Source: Chrysophaeum taylorii
Lineage: Eukaryota > Sar > Pelagophyceae > Pelagomonadales > Pelagomonadaceae
Direction: 5' to 3'
Assembly (NCBI GenBank): GCA_029834535.1
Contig: JAQMWT010000537.1
Span: forward strand, 1 to 60,000
Length of the DNA stretch: 60,000 nt
Every line of letters begins with the position of its first letter. Position 1 is the stretch's first letter. Below are positions 49,799 to 59,876 of this stretch, in pieces. The notes under the pieces are model-generated. The model saw nothing but the letters and a program-made list of their open reading frames with translations. It ran no database searches and was not told where the DNA came from. The translations under genes were made by a program, and so were the position numbers.

Positions 49799-50121
49799 TG
49801 TGGCGGCAACTCCTGACCGCTAAGGCTTACCCCCCCTCTCTCGAGGCTTGATACCCGTTCAACGGGACGCCTTTCCCTATCTTCCTAGTGACATCATACC
49901 ACTCTCCTGCGAGAAGCATTCCGGCAGTCTTCTTGTAGCATTCTTGCTATCATATACCATCTCTCCATCTTGTTGAGAGGCTTGGTTAGCGTGAGCAAGG
50001 TGTGTGGCGAGCATATCCGACCCCGAGTCCGTGTTTTCCTCGTTCAGTGAGGTCTAGGACGTGTCGGTGAGTACCCCCTTTGTCACCCGGGGGTCGGGAG
50101 TGGTTTTTCTGTGCCGACATA
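49799..50121 (+). repeat. 3' LTR of element B (323 bp)
   Basis: TGTGGCGGCAACTCC...GCCGACATA, preceded by AAGGGAG as a short purine run. It is followed by the GGGGG duplication. Confidence 0.92.
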
Positions 50122-50138
50122 GGGGGGGAGTAACGGAC

Positions 50139-50468
50139 TGTCGTGGTTTTCTCAGATACCCGCCCCTCCTGGCCGGACCAGGGGCCTCAACAACCCTTTC
50201 TCCCAACCCGAACCGCGGGTGAAACCACCACACGCCCGATTTCAGCGCAATACCTCGCGCCATCTCGAAATCGGACAATCAAAAGAGGGTAATAGCAAGA
50301 AGACAGCAAGAAAGCAATACAAATGCCTGGTACATTGGGTTCAGTGGAAGCGCAGGTGAGGGTGTCAAGATGACACCCCCCCATCAGTGCAAGGTCAATA
50401 CCAGGGCAACAATCAGGGTAAGTCAGGTGGCAGGCAGGCAAGTGGGGGAAATGGGCGTTACTGCCACA
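50139..50468 (-). repeat. 3' LTR of element C (330 bp)
   Basis: Read on the minus strand it starts TGTGGCAGTAACGCCC (50468) and ends CTGAGAAAACCACGACA (50139). The purine run AGTAGGGGG and CTCC precede it. The inner end recurs at 58067-58088 as the only trace of the 5' LTR. Confidence 0.75.
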
Positions 50469-50503
50469 GGAGCCCCCTACTTGAGATGAAGTCGTCCTCG
50501 ACT

Positions 50504-51118
50504 TCAAGGGTGACGAAGGTCACGCTCACGAATGGTACGATAAGCTCGTTCAGCTACATCAGCGGGAACTTTGTTGCTGTGGAGACCGAAGTTAGTGACG
50601 AGGACATCGATTTCATCCGGGCGAAAATCAGTCACACAGGGTTCACAGCCCTCCATGTTTGGTCGTAAACGTGTGAAGCTACCTCCGTCCGCATCCTTGT
50701 ATTCTGGTCTTAAGCGTCGCTCAGCCAGAGGCTTAGTAGGATCAAAGACGCGAGGATCGTCGCGCGGTCCCAAATCGGTATAGTAGTGAAGCGCGACTGT
50801 ATCATTGTCGTGGTCATATTCTTCGTAGACTTCGGCAACATAGAGGCGCTTCTTCCACGCGTTGGATCGTCCTTTCACCCTGAAAATCACGAACTTACCA
50901 TGTTTGAACCGGTCGCGGTCCGAAGGTAAATGCAGAGGGGCGGAAGAAGTGTCGATGGTTGGCACTTTCAAAGGCACAATCTGTTGTACAGATACTACAA
51001 CCGATTCAGCATCATCGTCGTTGACGTCTTGAGTTTCGTAGACGACGGGAGAGATCTTTTTAGTAACCATGCAAGGTCCGCGCCAAATGGGACGTAGCTT
51101 GTGGCGCGTCTTAGGCAC
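50504..51118 (-). pseudogene. pol: Integrase C-terminal domain of element C
   Basis: KLRPIWRGPCMVTKKISPVV, KFVIFRVKGRSNAWKKRLYV, AEVYEEYDHDNDTVALHYYT and GCEPCVTDFRPDEIDVLVTN align with A and B over the full domain. The frame is open to its stop, but is shifted from the integrase core upstream. Confidence 0.85.
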
Positions 51119-51777
51119 GAAACGCAGAACATAATCACCGGGGGGAAACTGGATGTCAATTTGGTGGGCATCATAGTCGATTTTTGACTCTCCTGTGCTT
51201 TCTGGTGAGCTCGTGTAACGAGTCGACTATAAAATTCTAACTTGTTCTTAAAGTCCACCAAAATCTGTCGACGTGATTGCGGTAGATCACGCTGTTCACT
51301 AAAAAGATCGCAATCGGGTGGTAACAGGGGTTGCTTGCCAGTACGCATCATGAAAGGTAAAATCTTCGTTCCCGGAATGTACATCCTATTGTACATGAAT
51401 GACACATATGGGAGGAAAGTCGACCAATCTGGCTGACGCTGTTCATCGATCGCAGCTCGCAAGAAGGCTGTGATGAATCGATTGACACGCACAGTCTGAT
51501 TACTCTGAGGATGATACGGAAGGGTAGTACGATAACGTACGTTGAATTGACGAACAAACGTGCGAAATAACCTGTTCGCGAACTCATTTCTTTTATCCGT
51601 GACTATGCACCGTGGGAGACATCCCTCAAGTAAAATCTTGTCCACAAACGCGTTCAAAATCGAATAGTCATGTTTTGTGTTGATCAGAGCAAATTTCCAG
51701 AAATGCGATGCTGCATCGTACATTGCGAGTATGTACGTGTACAGGTCAGCGCCTCGCAGAGGTCCAATCAAATCCAT
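50995..51777 (-). pseudogene. pol: Integrase catalytic core of element C (triad lost)
   Basis: MDLIGPLRGADLYTYILAMY holds the first Asp; VTDKRNEFANRLFRTFVRQF keeps the second Asp but TDNG is TDKR. In HPQSNQTVRVNRF the catalytic Glu of NPAERVNRF is Val. A few bases upstream (51778-51789) a stop separates it from the zinc site. This integrase cannot be active. Confidence 0.85.
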
Positions 51778-51786
51778 ACCTACATA

Positions 51787-52347
51787 CTAGCAATCTCCGA
51801 TGCGATTCGGTTGACAGAGCAAGCCATGACGTCTAGGCATGGTGGATCGAATCTTCTGGCAAATAATGCGAGCATTGACGAACTCATTAACGGATGATGA
51901 GACGTTTGGCCACCAATACCGTTCTAAAATTTGAGTCGCTGTGGAGTCTCGTCCCACATGGCCTCCGAACAATCCTCGGTGATGCATGGCGATCACACGC
52001 TTTCGCATAGACTGAGGGACCACAATCAGACGTTGGGAATCTGAATCATCGACCTTATACAACACGTTGTCATCAACCTCATATGGTACGGATGACTGCT
52101 CGTCTTGATCTTTCTGTTCAGAGTCGAGCTTTCGTCTGATGCGCTTGCATGTTTCATCCTCAGCTTGTTCTTTCGCTATCTCATCGAGAGTAATCTCAGC
52201 CTCCGCCTGATCCGCAAAAGGGAGACGTTCGACGGAGTCAACTGGCTCAGACTCGTACGAGAATTGAGGCGGTTGTACGTTCTGTCGCGTACTAACTACT
52301 ACCATAGCTGCGGTGGGTCCGCTGTCCGTCAGCATAAGCATCGTCAC
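51787..52347 (-). pseudogene. pol: Integrase zinc-binding domain of element C
   Basis: AEITLDEIAKEQAEDETCKR and VIAMHHRGLFGGHVGRDSTA, with RYWWPNVSSSVNEF. The first Cys of the CxxC pair is lost (ARIICQKI against ECLVCQKA in A). Confidence 0.85.
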
Positions 52348-52392
52348 CGAAGAGAAGGTGAAGCAAGCTGTGCCAGGGACATCGGTGGGGAT

Positions 52393-53010
52393 TTATTGGA
52401 AAATAAAAGCTTCATTGATCGGTTCCCCGTCTTCATCTTTCTCGATGAATTTGTCGATAGGGTTGCGCGACCGACAATCCGGAATACGCATGCCAGGGGA
52501 GCTTCCAGGCTTGTATCCGAGCTCCCGGTCGAACGCAGCAAGCCGCATAGCCCATCGCGCTAACTGTCCAGACGTATGATTCGAATCCCGCAGAAACGTT
52601 AAATTACGATGATCCGTCTCTAACTTCGTCTGATGACCTTCGATGTAAAATCGGAAATTTCCGAGAGCAGAGAGTACTGCGAGGAGTTCCAGGCGCCGAG
52701 GATCGTACTTCCTCATCGACTTAGGCACGGTTCGACTCCAGTACTCGATAACTCTCCCTTCGATTCTTTCTCTTCCATCGTCGTCAACGACTGGTACTTT
52801 TTGAAATAGGTAAGCACCCAACCCATGCGCGGAAGCATCAGTTCGAATGTAAAAAGGTAACGAGTAATCAGGATGATAGACGCCCTTCGAAGTGACAATA
52901 GCCTCGATGATGGCATCCCAAGCTTCCTGACACTCTTTCGTCCACTTGAATTTCACGTTTGGCAACGTCAGTTGTATTAATGGCTCTCCGACTTTCGCAA
53001 AATTCCTTAC
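52393..53010 (-). pseudogene. pol: RT connection end and RNase H of element C
   Basis: Starts at the SINE junction with VRNFAKVGEPLIQ-type text, then VKFKWTKECQEAWDAIIEAI, RTDASAHGLGAYLFQK, RRLELLAVLSALGNFRFYIE, ETDHRNLTFL. The RNase H Asp-Glu-Asp set is present. Everything before the connection domain is missing. Confidence 0.85.
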
Positions 53011-53379
53011 ATAACTAACTAACTAACTTCGGACCTCTCCCGGGCATGGGAGCCAGGCCGGACCGACAGGAGCCAGTCCGGAATCACGGGCCTGTAGACG
53101 AGGGGCACCGAAAGGTGGGTCGGCGGAGAGTGATCATCGAGCTTGTCGCCATGCGACGAGGAGACCGTGATGTGACTGACAACCAACTCGTCGATAACCT
53201 TCCGTCTTCGCCCCCCGGCCATACCCCGTCCCACTGCGAACGTTCCGGCTGCCAACCGGCCCGCCCGAGAGGCGAATAGGTGCCAACCTACGCCGGGAGG
53301 GCGGATGCCCTCGCAAGGCTCAGGATTCATGAGGAACCGTCCTCCATAGCAACCATGCGGTCGGCGATCAGGGTAAGGG
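53011..53379 (-). repeat. SINE-like retroposon copy 3 at the deletion junction of element C
   Basis: Minus-strand text runs from CCTTACCCTGATCGCCGACC to a (GTTA)n tail at 53011-53025. It is nearly the same as copies 1 and 4. No target duplication longer than 3 bases is seen, and element C differs on the two sides (methyltransferase motif I versus RT connection). A deletion next to or through the insertion therefore seems likely. Confidence 0.85.
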
Positions 53380-54482
53380 TATAGGACAATGCGAAATGAA
53401 CTGCCATATAGCTCATTGCATCGCCGGATACCCAACGTTGATCCTCCAGCGCCAGCAAAGTAGACGACGACAAACGTGTAGGTGATGGGTATCCAAACCA
53501 AGGAGGCGTGCTTAGATAGCAGCTCCTTAGCAGTCGCCTCCATCTCCATTTCTGGTGTTTTTTTCACTTCTTCATCTGGAGGTGGCTGAGGAGGAGGTCT
53601 GTCACTCAAGACATCCTCCTCGACTTCATCGTCGTCAACAGCAGCCGTAAGAGTGGCATGACACACGTCATCCGTGGCTTCTAGCTGCATGTTGACACAT
53701 CCTTCATGCGGCATGATCTCGCCTTCGACCACCGGGACTTCGGGGTCGATACCAATGGGTTCGTCACCAATGTGCTCCACAGCCACATGAATTTCGTTGG
53801 GCTCGTCAGCGCAATACGATGAATACGAACCAGGTACAAGGCGGCGATCTTGGAGGAGTGACCGATAAGGTCGGAATACGTGACCCTTTTCCAGCGGCAC
53901 ATCGTACTCCATCTCCAATAAGTACGGTTGGCTTGGAAGAAGAAATCGAGTACTCGTCACGTACGCGAAATGAGGGATGATATCTTCCTCGTCTGCAGGG
54001 CATTTGAGTTGGTCTTCCGCTTTTTCAGCAGTCTGATCACCGGGAGGAACGTGATGGTGACTCGCTCTGATACGAATAGAGCGCAATAGACTGTCATAAC
54101 TCCACGGTTTACTAACTGGCGCCCAAGTTTGGATATTTCCGTATTGCACAGCAAGCTTAACTGTCGGGAACATCTGCACTACCTGCGGAGTCGCATCGAA
54201 TGCATCATTGTAAAGGACAATTCCATGCTGGTCTTGTGGCGAGGCGGAAGTCCGGTTCTTGTGAACTCCAATGGTCACTTCAGAACGCCGATAAATAGCT
54301 CTCTCTGTCGCATAATCCAAAATCGCACCCAAGAGACGTAATTCTCGTGCTCCTAATAGTAACTGCCCATTCGTTTGACCGACGAAGAACATGAGCAGCA
54401 TGGATGTCGTCGGCACCAAGGAGATCCGGAGAATGACCCATTCTCGAATCTCGAATAGCAGCTCCCGAACCTCCTGACCCAT
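53380..54482 (-). pseudogene. Protease end, spacer and methyltransferase motif I of element C
   Basis: LLLGARELRLLGAILDYATE is the protease C-terminal strand. The spacer holds a diverged VPVVEGEIMPHEG block and an acidic stretch (DDDEVEEDVLSD). It ends HASLVWIPITYTFVVVYF then AGAGGSTLGIRRCNELYGSS (FAGAGGST at 53436-53459), the same sequence context as motif I in A and B. After FRIVLY the SINE begins. Motif IV and the rest are absent. Confidence 0.75.
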
Positions 54483-56217
54483 TTAGAGTACGAATCGTAG
54501 GGAGTGGCTGACGATAGATGATTTTGCCGTCACGATCAAGTTTGCGATACAAGCGGTGATAGATGTGGGGGGGATCAGCCATGCCATCCAGACCGGCAGC
54601 GATTATGGAATATTTCGAACCATCTAGCGAAGAGATAACCACAGGCACATACGTCAAAGAGGCGGATCTCGTGCCATCGTACCTTACGGCTTTATTTTCA
54701 CGATGGTCGGGATCCTGAGTGGTATTCAACGCAGTCTGAGGGCATAAACTCTCGAAATCCGAAGAGATGGTAGGGTGAGCGGCATAACGCTCGGCACAGT
54801 CGTCCCTCGGTGGCACTATATCCATGGCAACCAAGGTATCTTGTCCCACACGAACAATCGTACACCCCAATTCGTCACGATTATCTTCGTCTTCCGAGCG
54901 AACTCTAGATGCAACTCCAGTCACTTCGGTACTTTGCTCCTGCTCCTCCACCCATGCATCTTCATTGATGACCAAAAAGGAAGGAGGTTCCATGGGGTCA
55001 CCAGGAGAATAGCCTTCTGCAGAGAAGCTATCATCATCGCCCCCAACCTCGTCATCGTCGTACACGTTGCCCTCCACGAGCTCAGAATACTGCACGGCGC
55101 AGTAGTCCGCTTGCTTAGTGTCATCCTGATCTTCGCCAAGCACTTCAAGCCACTGAGCGGCGACACCATCATTGCGCTGGCTAGGGTTCGCTCTCTGATA
55201 CTGCTGCCCTCTACCCGGCGGAGCCGTCTGCTGTGCCTGACGAATCAAGTTCATCGTGTTGAGAGCCGTAGTCAGATCCTCCAGGCGCACCGAGGTCTGA
55301 GCGGTCCGCTGCACTGCGGGCTGCCTTCGGACCACCTGCTGTTGAGTGCCTGCAACCAGCTGCTGTTGACCTGCACCTGGCACCTGTGCTGCTGTGTAGA
55401 CCACCTGCGGCTGTTGCACAACGCGCGGCGCTAGCTGAGTCACTGAAGCCTGTCCTGCTGCAGCTAAAAGCGTCCGTCGGTATTGCTCCTGTCCCTCTGG
55501 CGTTGCTGGAAAATCCGCATTCGTCAAAGTCGGAGCAGCACGCCTCTTCCTCGAGGGATTGTCCGGCACAGGACACACACCGTTGTCGTGGTTAAAACTA
55601 CCATGCCGGCCGCAACTGAGGCACGTCGTAATTGCTTGACGCGTATGGTTATCTATCCCCTGCGGTAGCCAGGTTCCAACTCCCGAGTCAGTAACATAAC
55701 CAGCCCGTTGGACTGGCTGCAACTGCTGCCTCTGCTGCTGCTGCTCTCTCCTCATCCGTGGTGCGCGCTCCTTTCCCTTATCCTTCTTAATCGCCTCTTC
55801 GATGTTGGCAGCAGGGTTGGCTTCCAGAATCTTGGAAATCTGGATGGTCAATTGAATGACATCGTTGAGGGTGAGAGTAGATGCTTTCATATGCGGTGAG
55901 GCCTGAGCAAGTTCGACGCTCGTCCGCAAGCGCTCAGAATTAAGACCAGCAATGAAGTGCGAACGGAACGCAGCCGGATCAGTATCGCGACCTGACATTG
56001 CTCTCCACTGGCCGAATTTCTGCACCCATCGCGCGATATACTTATTCAAAGACAAATTCCCTTGCCGTAAATTGAACCATTCACGTTCAAGCTCCTCAAC
56101 CGTAGCCCGAGGTGGACAAGGAAGCTTCGTCGCCTCTTGCATAGCATCCAGACAATCCTCATCATGCTGGCGCAACTCTTTCAGTGTGATGGTCCCATCC
56201 TTGTATTGTTTCCACAT
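54280..56217 (-). CDS. gag: Gag core and protease-like N-terminal part, element C
   Basis: 645 codons. Gag core: EEWF-type EREWFNLRQGNLSLNKYIAR, WVQKFGQWRAM, RTSVELAQASPHMKASTLTL, as in Ty3/gypsy Gag. A Gln-rich linker and a zinc knuckle-like CLSCGRHGSFNHDNGVCP follow. Later come YVPVVISSLDGSKYSIIAA and GLDGMADPPHIYHRLYRKL, the protease-like motif with DGMA. The frame is left near 54480 for 53380-54482. The start given is not a true one: coding comes from the ORF upstream by a one-base shift near 56215. Confidence 0.8.
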   Translation of the reverse strand: MWKQYKDGTITLKELRQHDEDCLDAMQEATKLPCPPRATVEELEREWFNLRQGNLSLNKYIARWVQKFGQWRAMSGRDTDPAAFRSHFIAGLNSERLRTSVELAQASPHMKASTLTLNDVIQLTIQISKILEANPAANIEEAIKKDKGKERAPRMRREQQQQRQQLQPVQRAGYVTDSGVGTWLPQGIDNHTRQAITTCLSCGRHGSFNHDNGVCPVPDNPSRKRRAAPTLTNADFPATPEGQEQYRRTLLAAAGQASVTQLAPRVVQQPQVVYTAAQVPGAGQQQLVAGTQQQVVRRQPAVQRTAQTSVRLEDLTTALNTMNLIRQAQQTAPPGRGQQYQRANPSQRNDGVAAQWLEVLGEDQDDTKQADYCAVQYSELVEGNVYDDDEVGGDDDSFSAEGYSPGDPMEPPSFLVINEDAWVEEQEQSTEVTGVASRVRSEDEDNRDELGCTIVRVGQDTLVAMDIVPPRDDCAERYAAHPTISSDFESLCPQTALNTTQDPDHRENKAVRYDGTRSASLTYVPVVISSLDGSKYSIIAAGLDGMADPPHIYHRLYRKLDRDGKIIYRQPLPTIRTLNGSGGSGAAIRDSRMGHSPDLLGADDIHAAHVLRRSNEWAVTIRSTRITSLGCDFGLCDRESYLSAF

Positions 56218-57230
56218 CTGCGCCGTTCAGCTTCCCATTTGCGATAAGCTTCCATAGGGGCGAGTTGATACTCGCCTCCAATCACATTCTTCGCTATTGA
56301 GGGTTTATCAATTTTGCCTTCCATCATACGTCGCAATTGCATCCACCACGCGCCCACCTCATCACGGTCCTTAGTAATTTGCCCCGTGATATTCGAAAAC
56401 GTGATACGTGTCATACCAGCAGCTCCCTTCTTGACATGAAGTATCTCTTCTTCGTCACGACGATGCGCCGAACCGGGATCAGTATGATGGTGCGGGGTAG
56501 GCTCCGGTCGACTTCGCGGTGGCTGATCATCGGTCAGTGCCGGTACAGCGTCATCATCGTCGGGCGTAACACGAGTAGCATCCGGAGAGGTTGGCCGTGC
56601 CTCTCGAGCATGCGCCCGCATGGATTCATCCACCATTCGTCGAAGTCTATCGTTGTCGATCCGCTGCCGCTCCACTTCTGAGCGTTGTTGTTGAGCGTCG
56701 CGGCGGGTGCTCTCAAGTTCACGTATGACTTGCTCGATCTGCGACTGGTACATCTCGAATCGCTCGGGGATGGTCTGCAGAACCTCGGGGTCGACATCCA
56801 CGCGAAAATCTGTCGCTCTCGTATTCGCAGATGGTGGCTTAGGAGGTGCACTCTCCTCTGGTCCACGCATCGCTGTAAACGGTCCGGGTTCCGCTCGAGA
56901 TGACTCCGTAGCATTCATCGCACGTTCGTAGGGTCGTGCGTACGGGAACGTCGGCTCACCCGGTCTTGAAGTTGCGTCTGGCGCAAGCGTAGCTCCCCCT
57001 TCGCCGGCGCGTGGATCCGGGAGGATGACCACGCTTGGGGGGCTGTCGAGGCTATCAGATGATCTTGCCTCTCTTCCGATGCCACTTTCCTCGGCTTCCG
57101 GCCGTTGAAAGGGCGTACTGAGCGGTGTTCTTCCAATAGACGCAAATGGAGTCCCTGCACTAAATCGATGCAGACGCTCCTGTGCGTCCCGAAACCACTG
57201 CGGTCGTTCTGTCATTGGCCTCTCTGCCAT
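56181..57230 (-). CDS. gag: Gag N-terminal part, element C
   Basis: ATG at 57230 (MAERPMTERPQWFRDAQERL) is the first Met outside the SINE. About 350 residues follow: Pro/Ser-rich region, a coiled coil (YQSQIEQVIRELESTRRDAQ, QRSEVERQRIDNDRLRRMVD), and DRDEVGAWWMQLRRMMEGKI, which starts the Gag core. A single-base change after KWEAERRR sends the frame astray; the core continues as WKQYKDGTITLKEL in the next frame. Confidence 0.75.
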   Translation of the reverse strand: MAERPMTERPQWFRDAQERLHRFSAGTPFASIGRTPLSTPFQRPEAEESGIGREARSSDSLDSPPSVVILPDPRAGEGGATLAPDATSRPGEPTFPYARPYERAMNATESSRAEPGPFTAMRGPEESAPPKPPSANTRATDFRVDVDPEVLQTIPERFEMYQSQIEQVIRELESTRRDAQQQRSEVERQRIDNDRLRRMVDESMRAHAREARPTSPDATRVTPDDDDAVPALTDDQPPRSRPEPTPHHHTDPGSAHRRDEEEILHVKKGAAGMTRITFSNITGQITKDRDEVGAWWMQLRRMMEGKIDKPSIAKNVIGGEYQLAPMEAYRKWEAERRRCGNNTRMGPSH

Positions 57231-57263
57231 GACCGCGCTTTGCCCGGATAATAGGCTTAATCC

Positions 57264-57627
57264 CAACTAACTAACTAACTTCAGACCTCTCCCGAGCATG
57301 GGAGCCAGGCCGGACCGACAGGAGCCAGTCCGGAATCACGGGCCTGTAGACGAGGAGCGCCGAAAGGTCGGTCGGCGGGGAGTGACCATCAAGCTTGTCG
57401 CAATGCGACGAGGAGACCGCGATGTGACTGACAGCCAACTCGCCGATAACCTTCCGTCTTCGCCCCCCGGCCATACCCCGTCCCACTGCGAACGTTCCGG
57501 CTGCCAACCGGCCCGCCCGGGAGGCGAATAGGTGCCAACCTACGCCGGGAGGGCGGATGCCCTCGCAAGGCTCAGGATTCATGAGGCACCGTCCTCCATC
57601 GCAACCGCAGTCGGCGATCAGGGTAAG
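57264..57627 (-). repeat. SINE-like retroposon copy 4 (364 bp), full length with 10-bp duplication
   Basis: Flanked by GGCTTAATCC at 57254-57263 and 57628-57637. Minus-strand 5' end CCTTACCCTGATCGCCGACT, 3' end GAAGTTAGTTAGTTAGTT. It lies in the leader of element C just upstream of its Gag start. Confidence 0.93.
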
Positions 57628-58047
57628 GGCTTAATCCGGACGCTCACAACTCACTTGTTGTATTCTTTTCGTCAGACGACAATTGCCGGCAGCCGTCTGA
57701 CTGCGCGCTGTACCGGTGCGCTGGACTTACGGGAGTATTTGCCTTGCGCGTGAAGACTATGGACGGCCTTCCCGGTGCTGTCGCTCGCCGTCACGGAGGT
57801 GGTCTGCCTCGCGCGAGCTAGGTTAGGACTTATAACAACGCCTTACGATATGCAAAAGTATGCAAAATGAGTCGTAGTGACTCCTGTCCCCGTTCGATCA
57901 GAATCACGTAAAATGAACCCCGCGGCGGTACCCGAATTCCCCTGGATCTTCACCCACAAATGCGTCGGCTTCGCACTCACTCGACCGTTACGAACCGACT
58001 CGCCGCCGAAAAACAGGAGATCGATAGACCGGGAGTTGGACTATCGA
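57628..58047 (-). other. Leader of element C
   Basis: No coding frame of note. It lies between the primer site and the SINE-like copy. Confidence 0.5.
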
Positions 58048-58065
58048 TTCCCGTTTCTGAGACCA
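58048..58065 (-). other. Candidate primer binding site of element C
   Basis: Minus-strand TGGTCTCAGAAACGGGAA begins one base after the LTR end. The plus strand (TTCCCGTTTCTGAGACCA) looks like the 3' end of a tRNA including CCA. The tRNA is not identified. Confidence 0.5.
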
Positions 58066-58066
58066 C

Positions 58067-58088
58067 TGTAGTGGTTTTCTCAGATACC
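58067..58088 (-). repeat. Remnant of the 5' LTR of element C
   Basis: TGTAGTGGTTTTCTCAGATA plus CC matches 50139-50160 with one mismatch. After 58088 the sequence differs entirely, so about 308 bp of the LTR are lost. Confidence 0.65.
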
Positions 58089-58976
58089 TCCAGAGAGCTA
58101 CACTATTATGTGCGCGACACTGGAACATTTCACACCTATCTCTACACGAGGGTTTTCTCTCGTAATACGGCTTTCCCTCGTTCCTCCTGTCCTTCCTTAC
58201 CCTTCCGCAATTATATATTTTCATGGCTATGAAGAACCCAGTCTGAAGCTCTTTTCCAACATGGAGTAGGCCTCCAGGTGCGTACCGTCAGGTACGGGGT
58301 TGTCTGTTTAATTAACAGAGGCTTCGTTCCTCGTTGTCAGTGTAAACGCTTCTATGGGACCTAATGTCCTTAAGGAGTTCGGGCTTAAATCCCTACCTTG
58401 TATAGTAGCATGTGACAAGCGGAATGGTCTGTACACGCCCAAGACTGCACGCAGTCTCTACCATGTACCCGGGGAGGGTCAAATCTCTCCAGGTTATGGG
58501 CCCAGATGCGTAGGTGCGTCAGCCCAACTGTGTTGTACGTCTAAATGGAGTGATCAATTTGCGCCTGATCACGAGTACAATGCGACAATGTGTTTGGCGG
58601 TGGTCTACTGTACATATTTGTTGTGTGACGGTATATGCCCATCAGTTAAATTGGTTTGTGACCGAGTTGGGTCGATCACTGGTCATATGCACTCGCATAG
58701 CTAATAAAATTAAAATTTTGTCCTATACAAGCCGCATAAACTTGTACGGGTTTTTAATTCCATTTCCCAACAAAAGACTGACTGCTCGAGAACTAATCCA
58801 TTCTTCAGTCTCAAGTCACCCTGTTTTAAATAGCATGTTGATTTGTTTGGTCTTGTCAATAAGCCTACGTTTAAAAAGTCGCGTACTGTACATAGAACCC
58901 GCACTTGAGAAACCCCTCATTCTTATGTGTCGAATCTGTCTATCAATCCTCTAACCTATTCCTTAATAGGTCACAA
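58089..58976. other. AT-rich stretch without a recognisable gene
   Basis: Composition changes here from GC-rich transposon text to clearly AT-richer DNA. The frame 58354-58704 (116 codons, Cys-rich) and 58514-58954 show no family likeness. I see no tRNA or repeat. Confidence 0.5.
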
Positions 58977-59210
58977 TCATGTCAAAACAAAAGCCAACAT
59001 CCACTACGGATATCTACAAACAAGAACAAATCCTCGTTGATAAAATTAACGCATTATGCTTTCCAAGACAACTCAACCAAGGTGAGCTTGCAAATTGAGG
59101 TGCTTCGCAGGCATATGACAAGTCCATATGTGGACGCGTTATTCTGTTTCGATTCATATGAGCTTACACCCGGAATGCTCCGGAGTATAATCAATTCTTG
59201 AACAAGAAGT
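58977..59210 (+). pseudogene. Small relic ORF in AT-rich DNA
   Basis: ATG at 58980 gives MSKQKPTSTTDIYKQEQILV and 30 or so residues. It reaches CAACCAAGGTGAGC, a possible splice donor, then a stop. A second bit reads PYVDALFCFDSYELTPGMLR. The family is unknown; it may be joined to the remnant at 59500-59876 by splicing. Confidence 0.3.
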
Positions 59211-59499
59211 TGATATCATCTTCGCTCAATGGAAACTGAACAAGTAAACGATTTAAACTCCCCTGATGAAGATGCCTGCCTGATCATTTAAAACTTGGCA
59301 TGTCAATTCATCACATCAACTAACAGTTGATGTGTCTCGTAACAATCCGAACGACTTTATTACCAAGAGTCTATAATCCTTCCCTGTCTCCCGCTCGTTC
59401 GACCGGATTAAATGAGGATGTTAAAGTGTCCTCGTCTATTAGATACCCGATCCCCCAAATCAATTGTGTATGATTCTTCTTAACTAACATATCCTTTAC

Positions 59500-59876
59500 A
59501 GGTCTCTCTAATGCCGACTGGATCAAACACTGCGAAACTTATGCTGGTTTTCTTGTACACAATTATTTACCTGGAATCCAAGACAAAACCGAACTCGCTA
59601 TGTGGCCTCAATTAAAGAAAATTTATGCACTTTACTGCACATCCTAATAAACAAACGTGCAGTAATGCTTTTAGCCTTACCATTACTATGAGACAGTGTC
59701 TTGTACAGATGTTACTGAGCTTTAAATCTCAGTTTAATCGAATGTCTTTAAATGTTAATTGGTATGCCCATGTATATTCGTCGAACAACTCCTTGCTTTC
59801 CAATCTCAGGCAAAGCAATTTAAATAATGATGAAGCATCAATCCAATTTAATAACTCCATAATACTTCCCTCTTAA
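59500..59876 (+). pseudogene. Possible CACTA/KDZ-type transposase C-terminal remnant
   Basis: After a TTTACAG acceptor-like site: LSNADWIKHCETYAGFLVHN, then YLPGIQDKTELAMWPQLKKI, then LTITMRQCLVQMLLSFKSQF. The pattern of an ADW or SxxW opening, a short helix with LP, W..L......Y, and a later helix with F...F resembles the region after the catalytic core in EnSpm/CACTA and related fungal transposases (DUF4218-like). Stops at 59644-59650 break it. This is pattern memory only. Confidence 0.3.

Larger units (their letters stand above)
39297..50121 (+). mobile_element. Ty3/gypsy LTR retrotransposon B, most complete methyltransferase-bearing copy
   Basis: 10.8 kb, with 323-bp LTRs, a 5-bp duplication, a leader, Gag, a protease-like domain, a spacer, a C5-methyltransferase-like domain, RT, RNase H, integrase and a conserved C-terminal domain. 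Two SINE-like insertions (43866-44220 and about 46277-46667) and several single-base frameshifts disable it. Removing the first SINE and one copy of its 14-bp duplication restores one open frame across Gag, protease and methyltransferase. Confidence 0.95.
50139..58088 (-). mobile_element. Ty3/gypsy LTR retrotransposon C, related family, internally deleted
   Basis: On the minus strand: a remnant 5' LTR (58067-58088), primer site, leader with a SINE-like insertion, Gag, protease-like domain, spacer, only motif I of the methyltransferase-like domain, a SINE-like copy at a deletion junction, then RNase H, integrase, C-terminal domain and a 3' LTR. The rest of the methyltransferase-like domain and nearly all RT are gone. 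It lies 17 bp from B in the opposite direction. Confidence 0.88.

Noticed and set aside
49799..50468. Reading 49799-50468 as one long LTR or a single element end
   Set aside because: It resolves into the 323-bp 3' LTR of B, 17 bp of flank and the 330-bp inverted 3' LTR of C, each with its own TG start.
58020..58066. Possible tRNA gene (text ending GTTTCTGAGACCA)
   Set aside because: No cloverleaf can be drawn, and the CCA is encoded next to an LTR end, which fits a primer binding site on the other strand.
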